Origin: Actinomyces graevenitzii C83
Lineage (GTDB): Bacteria; Actinomycetota; Actinomycetes; Actinomycetales; Actinomycetaceae
DNA: 64,000 bases
Assembly (NCBI RefSeq): GCF_000239695.1
Contig: NZ_JH470340.1
Location: forward strand, 1-64,000
Direction of reading: 5' to 3'
Shown here: piece after piece, positions 41,267 to 51,300 of the stretch
Numbering within the stretch: position 1 is the stretch's first letter
How the letters are laid out: each line of letters starts with the position of its first letter
Position numbers and translations under genes: made by a program
Notes under the pieces: generated by a model
The model's input: the letters and a program-made list of their open reading frames with translations, nothing else
Told to the model about the DNA's origin: nothing
The model's database searches: none

Positions 41267-43521
41267 AGGTACTTCTCCAGGCGGTCTAGACCGGTCCAGA
41301 AGCCCTCACCGTTGTTAACGTGACCCATCCAGATTTCCGGAATGAAGGACACGCCGGGGGCCAGGCGGTCAAGCTGCTCAGCTAGCTCAGGCCAGTTAAC
41401 GTCACCCTCGTCGATCTGCACACCCTCGCCGTCAACGCCCTTACCGTCAACAATGTGCAGGTGGGCGGCTAGCGGGGCGAGAATCTCGGTGTATTCACGC
41501 AGCGGGCGGTGCTCGTGGTTAGCCGACAGCATCGAGTGGGAGATGTCGTAGGTGATCTGTAGGCCGCTACGCTGGGCAAAGTCACGCAGCGCCTCAGGGC
41601 TCATAAACAGGTTGTGGTACTGCTGACCACCCAGTAGCCACGGGTAAGGCGGCAGGGTCTGGGGGGCTAGGCGCACGCCGGAGTAGTCCACATGCTTTAG
41701 ACCCTCAATGATGCGGTCGTACATGGCCGGGATACGCTCAGGCTCAACCGGGCCTTCCTTGGTGAAACCACCCAGGGTGGCAATAAAGACCGGGTCCTGT
41801 TCCTGAGTGAAGTAGGGGCGCAGCGACTTGGTGATGTCGATAGTGCGCTGTAGCTCGCGGATGGAGCGCTCCCACACGGCGTCGTCGAACGAGGCCAGGT
41901 CCAAAATGAAGTCCCCGCTGAACAGGTCAGGCAGGTGGCAGGTGTAACCCATGGGCAGCGGGTTGTCCTTGTAGGCCGCGAACACCTCGTCCACGTCCAT
42001 GTCCAGGTCCTTGTAGGAGTAGTGGAACTCCAGGAAGTCGGGCTTGGCGCCGGCGTCCAAAATGGCCTGGAAGTCGTGGTAGCGCACCGGCACACCCCAC
42101 GGACGACGGAAGTGGTAGTCGCGCGGGCGGGCGGGGTTGTCGGAGATGTCGCCCTCGTAGAAGAAGTCACCGGCGGCCACGTCACGGCGAGCAATACGGC
42201 CCACCAGCTTGTCTAGCGAGTTGGGCTGCAGGCCACGGCCGGGGCTCTTAATGTCGACGGCGTCGGCGGTGATGCGCTCACCGGACTTGATGTCGCGGGC
42301 GGCCACCAAAGACTTAGCCAGGTTGGCGCGGTTCATGAACTCACCGGGGGCCACTACGCGGGCCTCGGCGGTACCCAGGGCGGCCTCCACGTCACGGATC
42401 TGACGCACCATGGCGGCAAACTCGTCAGGTAGCAGCGAAACCTTGTGGTCGTTACCTTCAAGGTTGCGGTCAATGGTGAAGTGCTTTTCGATCACCGACG
42501 CGCCCAGGGCTACCGCAGCCATGGGGATGTGGTAGCCGCGCTCGTGACCGGAGTAGCCCACCGGGCAGTCACCGATCTCAGCTAGACGCTGCATGTAGCG
42601 CAGGTTTAGGTCCTTGAAGGGGGCCGGGTAGGTGGACTGCACCTGGAGTAGGGCGTAGGGGGCGCCGTAGCGACGCAGCAGGGCCACCGACTCCTTGATC
42701 TCATCCTCGGTGCTCATACCGGTGGAGACGATCATGGGTAGGTTTTCTTTAGCGGCAGCAGTTAGCAGCGCGTGGTTGGTTAGGTCAGCCGAGGCGATCT
42801 TTAGACCATCAATGCCATACTCGAGCAGCACCTCTAGCGAGGGCAGATCCCAAGGGGTGCACATGATGTCAATGCCCTTGTCACGGCAGTGATCGAAAAC
42901 TTCGATCATCTTGGGGGCCGGCAGGGAGAAGCGGGTGAGTAGGTCCAGGGTGTACTGGGCGCCCAGGTCTTCACCGGCGGTGATCTTGCCTGAAGCGCCA
43001 CGGTAGAGGGCGTCCATGTCGCGCAGCTGGAACTTAACGCAGTCAGCCTTGGCTTCCACAGCCAGGTCTACCAGCTGCTTGGCTAGATCAACATTGCCCT
43101 GGTGGTTGTTACCAATTTCAGCAATTACGAAGGTGGGCTGGTCTTTACCAACGCGGTGGCTACCAACGGTGAAGGAGTCATTGGTGGGGGAGGCAATAGC
43201 TACCATGCGTCCACGGGCGTCTAGCACCGGCACTAGGCTGACGCCGTCGCGGAATTTCCAGTCCAGCTCGTCAACCAAGGTGCCCTCGGTGACGGTACGC
43301 GGGGAGCGGTTAGCTACCTTAATAGCGCTGGTCTCCATGTTGGAGTTACCGGCGGTAAGCCAGCGACGCACGTCGCCGTCGGTAAGCGAACCCTGCAGCA
43401 CGCCGTGCTCATCTACCAGGAAGATAGTGCGGGCCTTGTTGGCGTTGATCTTAGCTAGGGCGCTGAGCAAAGAGTCGTCAGCGAAAGCTACATAAGGGGT
43501 AATGGAACGCTCGATGCTCAT
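41263..43521 (-). CDS. NeuB-type nonulosonate synthase with CBS, SAF and C-terminal TIM-barrel domains
   Basis: NeuB enzymes condense a six-carbon N-acyl-hexosamine with phosphoenolpyruvate to give a nine-carbon acidic sugar. This 752-residue protein has four parts: a CBS pair (about 1-112), the NeuB barrel (about 117-385; IAEIGNNHQG, KFQLRD, CTPWD, STGMST, GYSGHERG, EKHFTIDR), an antifreeze-like SAF domain (about 405-460; SPGRGLQPN) and a second TIM barrel of the sugar-isomerase/AP-endonuclease 2 type (about 465-752; YTCHLPD, DISHSM, HLHIVDGKG, FIPEIWMGH). Single-domain NeuB is about 340 residues. The fused isomerase-like part may prepare the substrate and the CBS pair may sense a nucleotide; both are inferences. 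No NeuC is seen nearby. Confidence 0.9.
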   Translation of the reverse strand: MSIERSITPYVAFADDSLLSALAKINANKARTIFLVDEHGVLQGSLTDGDVRRWLTAGNSNMETSAIKVANRSPRTVTEGTLVDELDWKFRDGVSLVPVLDARGRMVAIASPTNDSFTVGSHRVGKDQPTFVIAEIGNNHQGNVDLAKQLVDLAVEAKADCVKFQLRDMDALYRGASGKITAGEDLGAQYTLDLLTRFSLPAPKMIEVFDHCRDKGIDIMCTPWDLPSLEVLLEYGIDGLKIASADLTNHALLTAAAKENLPMIVSTGMSTEDEIKESVALLRRYGAPYALLQVQSTYPAPFKDLNLRYMQRLAEIGDCPVGYSGHERGYHIPMAAVALGASVIEKHFTIDRNLEGNDHKVSLLPDEFAAMVRQIRDVEAALGTAEARVVAPGEFMNRANLAKSLVAARDIKSGERITADAVDIKSPGRGLQPNSLDKLVGRIARRDVAAGDFFYEGDISDNPARPRDYHFRRPWGVPVRYHDFQAILDAGAKPDFLEFHYSYKDLDMDVDEVFAAYKDNPLPMGYTCHLPDLFSGDFILDLASFDDAVWERSIRELQRTIDITKSLRPYFTQEQDPVFIATLGGFTKEGPVEPERIPAMYDRIIEGLKHVDYSGVRLAPQTLPPYPWLLGGQQYHNLFMSPEALRDFAQRSGLQITYDISHSMLSANHEHRPLREYTEILAPLAAHLHIVDGKGVDGEGVQIDEGDVNWPELAEQLDRLAPGVSFIPEIWMGHVNNGEGFWTGLDRLEKYL

Positions 43522-44222
43522 GCTAGACCTTCCTGCTGACGCATTTCGATAAGGGTTTTGCCGGCTAGGGCTAGGTCAAGGGGACCGTCAATGTCGATGC
43601 CTTCAACCTCATCCATGACAAATAGACCAATGTTGCCGCCGATACGGTTATTGCGTTCGCGGTAAACCCACGGCTTGGTTACATAAAGGGAGCCAGTCTC
43701 GCGGTAGCGGAACTGGTCGGGGGTTAGTTCCTGACGGCGCGGACGGTGGTCCACCTCAAAGTCGGCGGTGGGGCCGTGACCATCGCGGGCAGTCCACCAC
43801 AGGAAGGGGGTCTGCGGCACGGTGCCAACTAGCGAGTCCACACCGGTTTCGCGGGCCTGGGCGATAGCGCGGTCAATGGTGCCCGGGCGGCGCACCGGGC
43901 TGGTGGCCTGCAGCAGCATCACAAACTCGGGCTCATAGCCTTCCTTGTCACGCAGATAGTCCATGGCGTGCACAATCACCGGCTCGGTGGCGGTGGTGTC
44001 CTGGGCTAACTCGGCGGGGCGGTCAATCACCTCGGCGCCGGCTGCGCGCGCTACGCTCGCGATTTCTTCATCTTCAGTGGAAACCACTACGCGGACGTCT
44101 TTGGCTTCCAGGGCCTGCTCGATGGTCCATACCACCAGGGGCTTGCCACCTACATCACGCAGGTTCTTACGCGGGATTCCTTTAGAGCCGCCGCGCACGG
44201 GAATAACACACAGGGTGCTCAT
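43518..44222 (-). CDS. neuA: CMP-nonulosonate (acylneuraminate) cytidylyltransferase
   Basis: This enzyme activates sialic or related nonulosonic acid with CTP. The 234-residue sequence shows IPVRGGSKGIPRKNL (about 6-20), the CTP-binding LLQATSPVRRPGTIDRAI near 103, VSTEDEEIA and the C-terminal ETGSLYV and EGIDIDGPLDLALA blocks. Its stop overlaps the start of the synthase gene by four bases, so the two steps are coupled. The product CMP-sugar would serve a transferase, perhaps the product of 44353-45387. Confidence 0.93.
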   Translation of the reverse strand: MSTLCVIPVRGGSKGIPRKNLRDVGGKPLVVWTIEQALEAKDVRVVVSTEDEEIASVARAAGAEVIDRPAELAQDTTATEPVIVHAMDYLRDKEGYEPEFVMLLQATSPVRRPGTIDRAIAQARETGVDSLVGTVPQTPFLWWTARDGHGPTADFEVDHRPRRQELTPDQFRYRETGSLYVTKPWVYRERNNRIGGNIGLFVMDEVEGIDIDGPLDLALAGKTLIEMRQQEGLA

Positions 44223-44352
44223 GTGACTGAATTAGTCCTATTCAATGTGTAATAACGGGAACGTAGCCACGCAAAAAGCATGACATTTGCTAACAATTGT
44301 AGCTTGGGGCACGCCAGCCAGTCACCGGGCGTGCGAGGATTCACGTACTGGC

Positions 44353-45387
44353 TTAAGCCGCCAGAATCTGGGCGATTGCCGTGGCCGGTTCAAGGGCTGG
44401 CGCCTGGGGAGCAACCGTAGGAATATCAGACCAACGCGACAGGCCATAGCGGCTATGGAAAGCGTGCACCCAGCTGGGGGCGTTAGGTGCATACACCCAG
44501 GCAGGAATGCCGCGCGCGGCCGCCTCCAAGGTGCCGGTGGAAAACACCGAAACTACCGGACGGTTGGTTTCAAACAGTGGGCTAGTGCCCGGATCAAATT
44601 CAATTCCGCGCCTACGCCAATAGGCGTGAATTAAACGTGAAGCTTTATCTTTTTCAGAAGGGTGCGGCCGGTAAATTGCCCCGGTGTCGCGGCAAAAACG
44701 CTCGCTTACCTGAGCCATATAGCTGCGGCCAATCTCAGCCCCATGCAGCTGGCCTAAAAACAGTGGCCGCTCCGTGGCGCAAACCTTAATGCGCGGCTGC
44801 AAAGCGGCGTTAAATAGCAGCTGGCTGCCCACCACCTGCCAGCTGACGTCAGCGCGAGAACTAGCCCAAAATTCGCCGTCGGCCTGGGACCACACCAAAG
44901 CCCGCGCCCCCGCAGCTAGCGGCGCCATAAACGGAGTAAGCAGGCCGTGCTGCTCAACCAAAAACTCAATGTCGCGTGCGCGGGCCCAAGCATAAACCTC
45001 GGCACTAACCCCCAAATAATGCCCGGGAGCCAGTACCCGCTCCACCTTAGCTAGCAGCTGTGAATCAGCAGCCTGCGCCCAATCCACCAGCTGCCAGTTA
45101 CCGCCCTCATAGCGCTCGGACAAGGCGCGCGGAAAAGCAATCGCCACCTCGTCTAGCATCAGCGCCGGGCGCTCATAGGCATCTAGGTGAGAAGGAGAAG
45201 CCGCCTCCAACACCGCCAGGGCACGCGGCTGGCTGCGCAAAGCCACCACAATATCCACCGGCGCCGGCGTTGAAACCCGCTCGCGCACAGCAGTTTTCAG
45301 CTGCCGCACCCGGTTGCGGCTAGCCAACCAAGCCTGCCAAGCCTCCAGATCAGTGGCGAAAACTAGGCCATCTTCAGGAATAATCAT
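44353..45387 (-). CDS. Candidate GT-B transferase with HP and S/T motifs (possible nonulosonyltransferase)
   Basis: No close family is recognised by eye. The 344-residue product has IYRPHPSEKDKASRLI near 238 and VVSVFSTGTLEAAARGIPAWV near 277. An HP motif and a later (S)xFSTxxxEAAxxG motif are hallmarks of bacterial sialyltransferases (GT38, GT52) and of CDP-glycerol-type polymerases. Together with neuB and neuA directly downstream (130-bp gap), this suggests a CMP-nonulosonate transferase. The N-terminal half is Ala-rich with few conserved features. The stop of the CgeB-like gene overlaps its start by four bases. Confidence 0.55.
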   Translation of the reverse strand: MIIPEDGLVFATDLEAWQAWLASRNRVRQLKTAVRERVSTPAPVDIVVALRSQPRALAVLEAASPSHLDAYERPALMLDEVAIAFPRALSERYEGGNWQLVDWAQAADSQLLAKVERVLAPGHYLGVSAEVYAWARARDIEFLVEQHGLLTPFMAPLAAGARALVWSQADGEFWASSRADVSWQVVGSQLLFNAALQPRIKVCATERPLFLGQLHGAEIGRSYMAQVSERFCRDTGAIYRPHPSEKDKASRLIHAYWRRRGIEFDPGTSPLFETNRPVVSVFSTGTLEAAARGIPAWVYAPNAPSWVHAFHSRYGLSRWSDIPTVAPQAPALEPATAIAQILAA

Positions 45388-46397
45388 TGCCAGCGCGCCT
45401 CCAAAGCCTGCACGCGGTGAGCAAAAGTATGCTCAGCCAAAGTACGTTTACGGCCCGCCTGGGCAATGGCCTGCGCCCACTGCGGCTCAGCCCCGGCGCG
45501 CTCAGCCAGTTCCACCAGCTCTTGGGTGGAGTGGAAAACCAGCAGCTCACTGCCCGGATCATAGAGGCTGTCGACGTCGTCGCGATCAATGATCTGCAAA
45601 CCGCCCACACCGCAAGCCTCAAACGTGCGCATAGTGAAACCGTCTTGATCCCCATGCAGGTTTAGCGAGGCGCGCGCCCCGGCCATCACCCCATAGGCAT
45701 GCGAACGGTCCAAGTCGCGCCCGCTAGGGATCGCCGGGCGGTGCCAAGACCAGGTGCGGGCCCGATCCCACCAGTGCTTAGACCAAGCTCGTCCATAAGC
45801 CTTAACGTCCACGCCCGCCTGGTATAAAGCCCGCAGCATCGGCTCACGCTGGCCGTAACGGGCCCCCACAAAAACGACGGCGTCGCTAGCTACCGGGCTA
45901 AAGGGCAAGCTGGAATCAAAAGCCAGTGGCAAATAGAACGCATCCAAACCGCGCTCAGCCATAGCGGCGGCGTCGATCGCAGAATACGTGGCGATCGGAC
46001 CACGCATCTGCAAACCCGCTTCATCCACATTCATGCGTCGCAGCTCATCGTAGAACCAAGTAATGCGCTTGGCCCCAACTTCCTCAATAGACTGCCAGTA
46101 ATCAGCCTGCAAAATGTCGCCCTTAATGGTGACCACCACGTCAGGGCGAGACGAACGCACCAACTGTGCACAGCGGGCAGTAACCTGCTGGGCGTGCAAA
46201 CGCGAACCGGGCAAACCATGTGGATCGCGCCGGTCAGCCAATTCAATTTTGAGCTTATGCTCCACGCGGTGCACCGCATTCTCTAAACGGTCATAGCAGT
46301 AGGGCAACACGGTGTAACCGCGCTGCTTAAAAGCCTGGGCTATGCCCTGCCAGTAGCCGTGGAACACAGGGCTAACCAATAACAGTTTTTTACTCAT
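45384..46397 (-). CDS. CgeB-like glycosyltransferase
   Basis: The 337-residue protein fits the CgeB/DUF3880 GT-B group: VSPVFHGYWQGIAQAFKQRGY (about 8-28), DVVVTIKGDIL near 86, ITWFYDELRR near 112, VFVGARYGQREPML near 176 and the C-terminal NLHGDQDGFTMRTFEACGVGGLQI near 250, followed by D-x-LY. These are retaining-type donor-site motifs. The sugar is unknown. The ATG has no strong ribosome site. Confidence 0.8.
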   Translation of the reverse strand: MSKKLLLVSPVFHGYWQGIAQAFKQRGYTVLPYCYDRLENAVHRVEHKLKIELADRRDPHGLPGSRLHAQQVTARCAQLVRSSRPDVVVTIKGDILQADYWQSIEEVGAKRITWFYDELRRMNVDEAGLQMRGPIATYSAIDAAAMAERGLDAFYLPLAFDSSLPFSPVASDAVVFVGARYGQREPMLRALYQAGVDVKAYGRAWSKHWWDRARTWSWHRPAIPSGRDLDRSHAYGVMAGARASLNLHGDQDGFTMRTFEACGVGGLQIIDRDDVDSLYDPGSELLVFHSTQELVELAERAGAEPQWAQAIAQAGRKRTLAEHTFAHRVQALEARWQ

Positions 46398-46479
46398 GCT
46401 TGGGACCGATCGGCATGCGTTGGGTAATTCATTTGGGTACTAGTTAAGTTACTAGCTTGTAAGGGAGTTTGGGGTGGTT

Positions 46480-47379
46480 TTAGGCTGGCAAAAACGCCAA
46501 TTCGGTAGCTAGGCGCTCGCGGGCAGCCACATCTACGCCGCGCATCTGACGGGTCAGGTTCCAAGCAAAATTGATATACGAGGCAGTTTTTAGGGTGGCG
46601 CGCAGGCGCTTTACACCGCTGGGGCCATGCCACTTGTCGGCGTAAATGAAACGCGAGTCAACCAGCCACTGCCGGCGCTTATCGGAAGCTGAGGAACCGC
46701 CGCCAGCATGCACCAAGGTGGGCTGGCTGAGCACTACCGAAGGTAACCCTAGCTGACGCAGGCGCAACTGCAGGTCAACTTCTTCACTATTCATGTGGAA
46801 GCGTGAGTCAAAACCGCCTACTGCTGCAAAGGCCTGACGCGGCAGCAGCATGGCTGCGCCCACCACCCAATCGGCCACTTCAGTGTGGGTATTGTCGGCC
46901 AGAGTGTCGTGTCCTACCAGCTCATGGAGCACTGGCAGGTGACGCACCCGGGCCAGGGGAGTGAGCCATTCAATACCCTGGTGTAGGGCATTGGGGAAGT
47001 GGCGGCCATTCCAGTGCGTGGCACCTACCTCATTAATCACGGCAGGGGTCACGATGGCCGGCATCCAGGGCAGGGCGGCGCGGTAATAGTTGCCTAAGAA
47101 GTTGGGTTCTAGCTCGACGTCGGAGTTAAGGATTAGCACGTAAGTGCCGGTGGCGGCGGCAATACCGGTGCTCACGGCGCTACCGAAGCCGCCATTTGTC
47201 TGACGACGAATTACTTTAACCCCGGGCGCATCCGGGAAAGGCTCGGGAGAGCAATCGTCACTAACGATTACCTCGAAATCAGGGGCGTCTACTTGTGCTT
47301 TTAGCTGCTCTAGCAAGGGAAGGGTGGCAGCTGGGTCCCCGTAGAAGGGGATTACCACACTGAGCGCGCAAGCGGGCAT
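46480..47379 (-). CDS. Glycosyltransferase family 2
   Basis: The 299-residue product has SVVIPFYGDPAATLPLLEQL (about 7-26), VSDDCSPEP near 39, QTNGGFGSAVSTGIAAATG near 60, the DxD-type NSDVELEPNFL near 84, and HMNSEEVDLQLRLRQLG near 194. It resembles rhamnosyl- or galactofuranosyltransferase-like GT2 proteins. It is the first gene of the minus-strand cluster, with the promoter presumably in the A/T-rich gap at 47380-47527. Confidence 0.87.
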   Translation of the reverse strand: MPACALSVVIPFYGDPAATLPLLEQLKAQVDAPDFEVIVSDDCSPEPFPDAPGVKVIRRQTNGGFGSAVSTGIAAATGTYVLILNSDVELEPNFLGNYYRAALPWMPAIVTPAVINEVGATHWNGRHFPNALHQGIEWLTPLARVRHLPVLHELVGHDTLADNTHTEVADWVVGAAMLLPRQAFAAVGGFDSRFHMNSEEVDLQLRLRQLGLPSVVLSQPTLVHAGGGSSASDKRRQWLVDSRFIYADKWHGPSGVKRLRATLKTASYINFAWNLTRQMRGVDVAARERLATELAFLPA

Positions 47380-47527
47380 GGCTGGGTCCTTTTACTCGTT
47401 GGTTACCCCAGTCTAGCTTGTAAGCCTGTGGGATATATATGATGGTTGCTAGGTAAGTTAAATATATGGTGTGCAGTGTGTCGCTGTGAGCTGCATTAAT
47501 AAAGCGCGGTTTAGGAGCTAAAAGATT

Positions 47528-48376
47528 ATGACATTTAAAGCTAAGGCTTTGTCTTTGGTGCGACGCGGCAAGCGCGAAGTCATATTAACTGCCATCGGTT
47601 TTAATGGTGGCAATAACCTGTTCAAGTGGCAGCTGGCATATTCGCGTACTTTAGATAAGGGTTTAATTTCTAAGGTGCTTTATTTCCCTAACCAGGACGC
47701 TTGGTTGGAGATGTTCCCGGGGTTGCGTAAGCTGTCAATCACCTCAGACCAGATACGCTTTACTGACCGCCGCGCCACCTATATGGGGGCAGCTCAGGGG
47801 GTGGACTACACTCCGCAAGAGCGCGCCCGCTTTATTAAAGACGTGCTGCTAACCTCTGACGGTTTTAAACAGAGCCTAGAGCGCGCCCAGGCTTTTGTGC
47901 GTGATGATGACTTAGTTATTAACGTGCGTCGCGGCGACTATTACAACAGTCGTTTTGAACCAGAATTTGGCATTAACATTGTGGAATATGTGCGCCAGGC
48001 ACTAGCTAAACAATTAGCTTTAGGGCCGGTGGGGCGCGTGGTGCTAGTTAGTGACAATGTGCCCTGGTGTGTTGACAACCTTACCCACCTGGCCCCGCAG
48101 CTAGAGTTTGTGGTTAATGAGAACCGCCGCGACATGTTTGATGACCTGGCGGTGCTGGCCTGCGCTAAGCGGCTGATCCTGGCTAACTCCACTTTCTCCT
48201 ACTGGGGCGCCTTTATTGCTCAGGTGCTGGGCGCGCAGCTGGAAAACATTGTGGCCCCCGCCTTCCACCAGGGGGACGTGCCCACCGCTAGTGAGCTGTG
48301 GCGTGATCCGCGCTGGAACTTTATTCATGAAATTGACGGCGGCTGGCAAAACTATCCGGGTCGACTAGAATCCTGA
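47528..48376 (+). CDS. GT11 alpha-1,2-fucosyltransferase-like protein
   Basis: The 282-residue product has the GT11 signature VINVRRGDYYN (about 130-140; the HxRRGDY motif with Asn for His) and the C-terminal LILANSTFSYWGAFIAQVLG near 216. These enzymes add fucose (or a similar 6-deoxy sugar) from a GDP donor. AGGAG lies eleven bases before the ATG at 47528. It is divergent from the big cluster and reads into mfd, two bases after its stop, although it belongs functionally to the island. Codons are more A/T-rich than in mfd. No GDP-fucose synthesis genes are seen in the window. Confidence 0.82.
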   Translation: MTFKAKALSLVRRGKREVILTAIGFNGGNNLFKWQLAYSRTLDKGLISKVLYFPNQDAWLEMFPGLRKLSITSDQIRFTDRRATYMGAAQGVDYTPQERARFIKDVLLTSDGFKQSLERAQAFVRDDDLVINVRRGDYYNSRFEPEFGINIVEYVRQALAKQLALGPVGRVVLVSDNVPWCVDNLTHLAPQLEFVVNENRRDMFDDLAVLACAKRLILANSTFSYWGAFIAQVLGAQLENIVAPAFHQGDVPTASELWRDPRWNFIHEIDGGWQNYPGRLES

Positions 48377-48378
48377 GC

Positions 48379-51300
48379 GTGCGTCTGAAGGCCCTGCTCG
48401 ATGTTTTAGCTCAAAATTCTGCGGTTTCACAGGTCATTGACCTGGCCAGTTCACGTGTACGTACCGACTACACGGCGGCGGTTGTGCCCGGGGTGCGCCC
48501 GGCCCTACTGGCTGCAATGGCTATGGGTAAGGCGGGTTTAGACGCCGTCAGGCCGCAAGTAAATCACCCGCTGCTGGTGGTGTGCGCAACCACCCGTGAA
48601 GCTGAAGAAATGGTGGCGGCGCTACGCTGCTACCTGCCCGATGAGGCAGTAGAGATGCTGCCGGCTTGGGAAACCCTGCCCCATGAGCGCTTGTCGCCCA
48701 GGGCTGACACTGTGGCCGCGCGCCTGGCCGTGCTACGCCGCCTAGCCCACAGTGAAGAGGGCGCTATCGGCGTGCTGGTGGTGCCGGTGCGGGCGCTGCT
48801 GGCGCCGGTAATCGCGGGGCTGGGTGAAATTGAGCCGCTCACCTTGAGCGCTGGCGCGGAGCTACCCTTGGAGGCGGCCACCGAGCGCCTGGTGAAAATG
48901 GCTTACACCCGCGTGGATATGGTGGAAAATCGCGGCGAGTTTGCGGTGCGCGGCGGTATTTTGGATGTTTTCCCACCCACCTGCCCGCGCCCGGTGCGTG
49001 TGGACTATTTCGGGGATGAGATTGATGAAATTTCCTCCTTCGCGGTTTCAGATCAGCGCTCAATTGAGGTTTTAAAAGCCCCCGTGGTGGTTACCGCCTG
49101 CCGGGAGCTGCTGCTTAACGACGTCGTCCGCGAGCGCGCCGCCGCCCTGGTCACTAAGATCCCGGGTGCGGCAGATTTGCTGGAAAAACTAGCTGAGGGT
49201 ATTTACGTTGAGGGTATGGAGTCCCTGGCGCCGGTGCTGGTGGACAAGATGGTGCCGCTGCTGGAGTTGACTGGCCAGCGCCTGACTGTGATTAGTGAGC
49301 CTGAGCGGGTGCGTCGTCGCGCTGAGGATTTGGTGGCTACCACCCAGGAGTTTTTAGCGGCGGCCTGGACTAGTGCGGCTTCGGGTGGGCAGGTGCCGGT
49401 GGATTTGTCGGCGGCGGCTTTTGCGCATTTGGCGGATGTGCGCCAGTTGAGCTTGGCTAATGGCCTGGGATGGTGGTCGTTTAATGCCTTTGCTAGCGCC
49501 CCGGATATGCCTAGTTTGCCTATTACTGAGGTGCCCGGCTATGGCGGCGGTTTTGAGGCGGCTGCCCGGCAGGTGGGTCAGCAGGCTAAGGCTGGTTGGC
49601 GGGTAGTTATTAGCGCTGATGGTCCGGGCCCGGCGCGCCGTTTGGCTGAGGTTTTGGGTGAGGGAGATATTCCTGCCCGCATTGTGGCTGATTTGGATGA
49701 GGCTGCGGATCTGGGTGCTAGTGACGGTAGTGGCGACGGCGTGGTGCGGATTTTGCCTGCTTCGGCCTATCAGTCTTTCCTGATTCCTTCCCAAAAATTT
49801 GCTTTTATTGGCCAGTCGCAGATCACGGGGCGAGCTAGTGCTTCTCCGCGCGCACCTAAGGCGGTGCCGGCGCGGCGTTCAAAGCGTAGCGTTGACCCCC
49901 TATCGCTGCATCCGGGTGATTTGGTGGTGCACTCGCACCATGGGGTGGGGCGTTTTGTAGAGCTAACGCGCCGCCCGGTGCCCGGAAACCGTAACTCTAG
50001 CCGCGAATATTTGGTGATTGAGTATGCGCCTTCTAAGCGTGGCCAGCCTGCTGACCGGCTCATGGTGCCTACTGACTCGCTTGATGCGGTTAGTAAATAT
50101 GTGGGTGGTGACGCCCCGGCGCTGAGCAAGATGGGTGGCGCCGACTGGCAAAAAACTAAGGCTAAAGCTCGCAAGGCGGTGCGTGAAATCGCCGGGGAGC
50201 TGGTGCGCCTGTATGCGGCCCGCCAGGCCGCTAAGGGCCACGCTTTTAGCCCTGACACCCCTTGGCAGGCGGAGCTAGAGCAGTCTTTTGCCTACACTGA
50301 AACCCCTGATCAGCTGGTCACCATTGATGAGGTTAAAGCTGATATGGAAAAGAGCGCCCCTATGGATCGCCTGATCTGTGGGGATGTGGGTTACGGCAAA
50401 ACTGAGATCGCGGTGCGGGCAGCCTTTAAAGCTGTCCAGGATGGTAAGCAGGTGGCGGTGCTGGTGCCCACCACGCTGCTGGTGTCTCAGCACGCAGAAA
50501 CTTTCACGGAGCGTTTTGCTGGTTTCCCGGTGACCGTGGCGCAGCTGTCGCGTTTCCAAAGCGCTAAAGAAAGCCAGCAGGTGCTGCGTGACCTTGAGCA
50601 GGGGCGTATCGACGTCGTCGTAGGCACCCACCGCTTACTGACCGGCTCAGTTAAATTTAAAGACCTGGGGCTGGTAATTATCGATGAGGAGCAGCGCTTC
50701 GGGGTGGAGCATAAAGAAGCCCTCAAAGCTATGCGCACAGATGTGGATGTGCTGTCCATGTCCGCCACCCCCATCCCGCGCACGCTGGAAATGGCGGTTA
50801 GCGGGCTGCGGGAAATGTCCACCCTGGCCACCCCGCCGGAGGATCGCCACCCGATTTTGACCTATGTGGGCCCCTATGAGACTAAGCAGGTGGGCGCCGC
50901 CATCAGGCGTGAGCTGCTGCGTGAGGGGCAGGTGTTCTATGTGCACAACAAGGTTGAAGACATTGATGCGGTGGCTGCGCGTCTAACTGAACTGGTACCT
51001 GAAGCCAATATCGCCACCGCCCACGGGCAGATGAGTGAGCACCGCCTAGAGAAGGTAATTGACGCCTTCTGGAAGCGTGAAATTGATGTGCTGGTGTGCA
51101 CCACCATTGTGGAAACCGGCCTGGACGTGTCTAACGCCAACACTTTGATTGTGGACCGCGCCGACCGTATGGGGCTAAGCCAGCTGCATCAGCTGCGTGG
51201 CCGGGTGGGGCGTGGCCGGGAACGGGCTTACGCCTACTTCCTATACCCGGGTGACAAGCCCCTTACCGAAACTGCCCACCAGCGTCTGCGCACCATTGCT

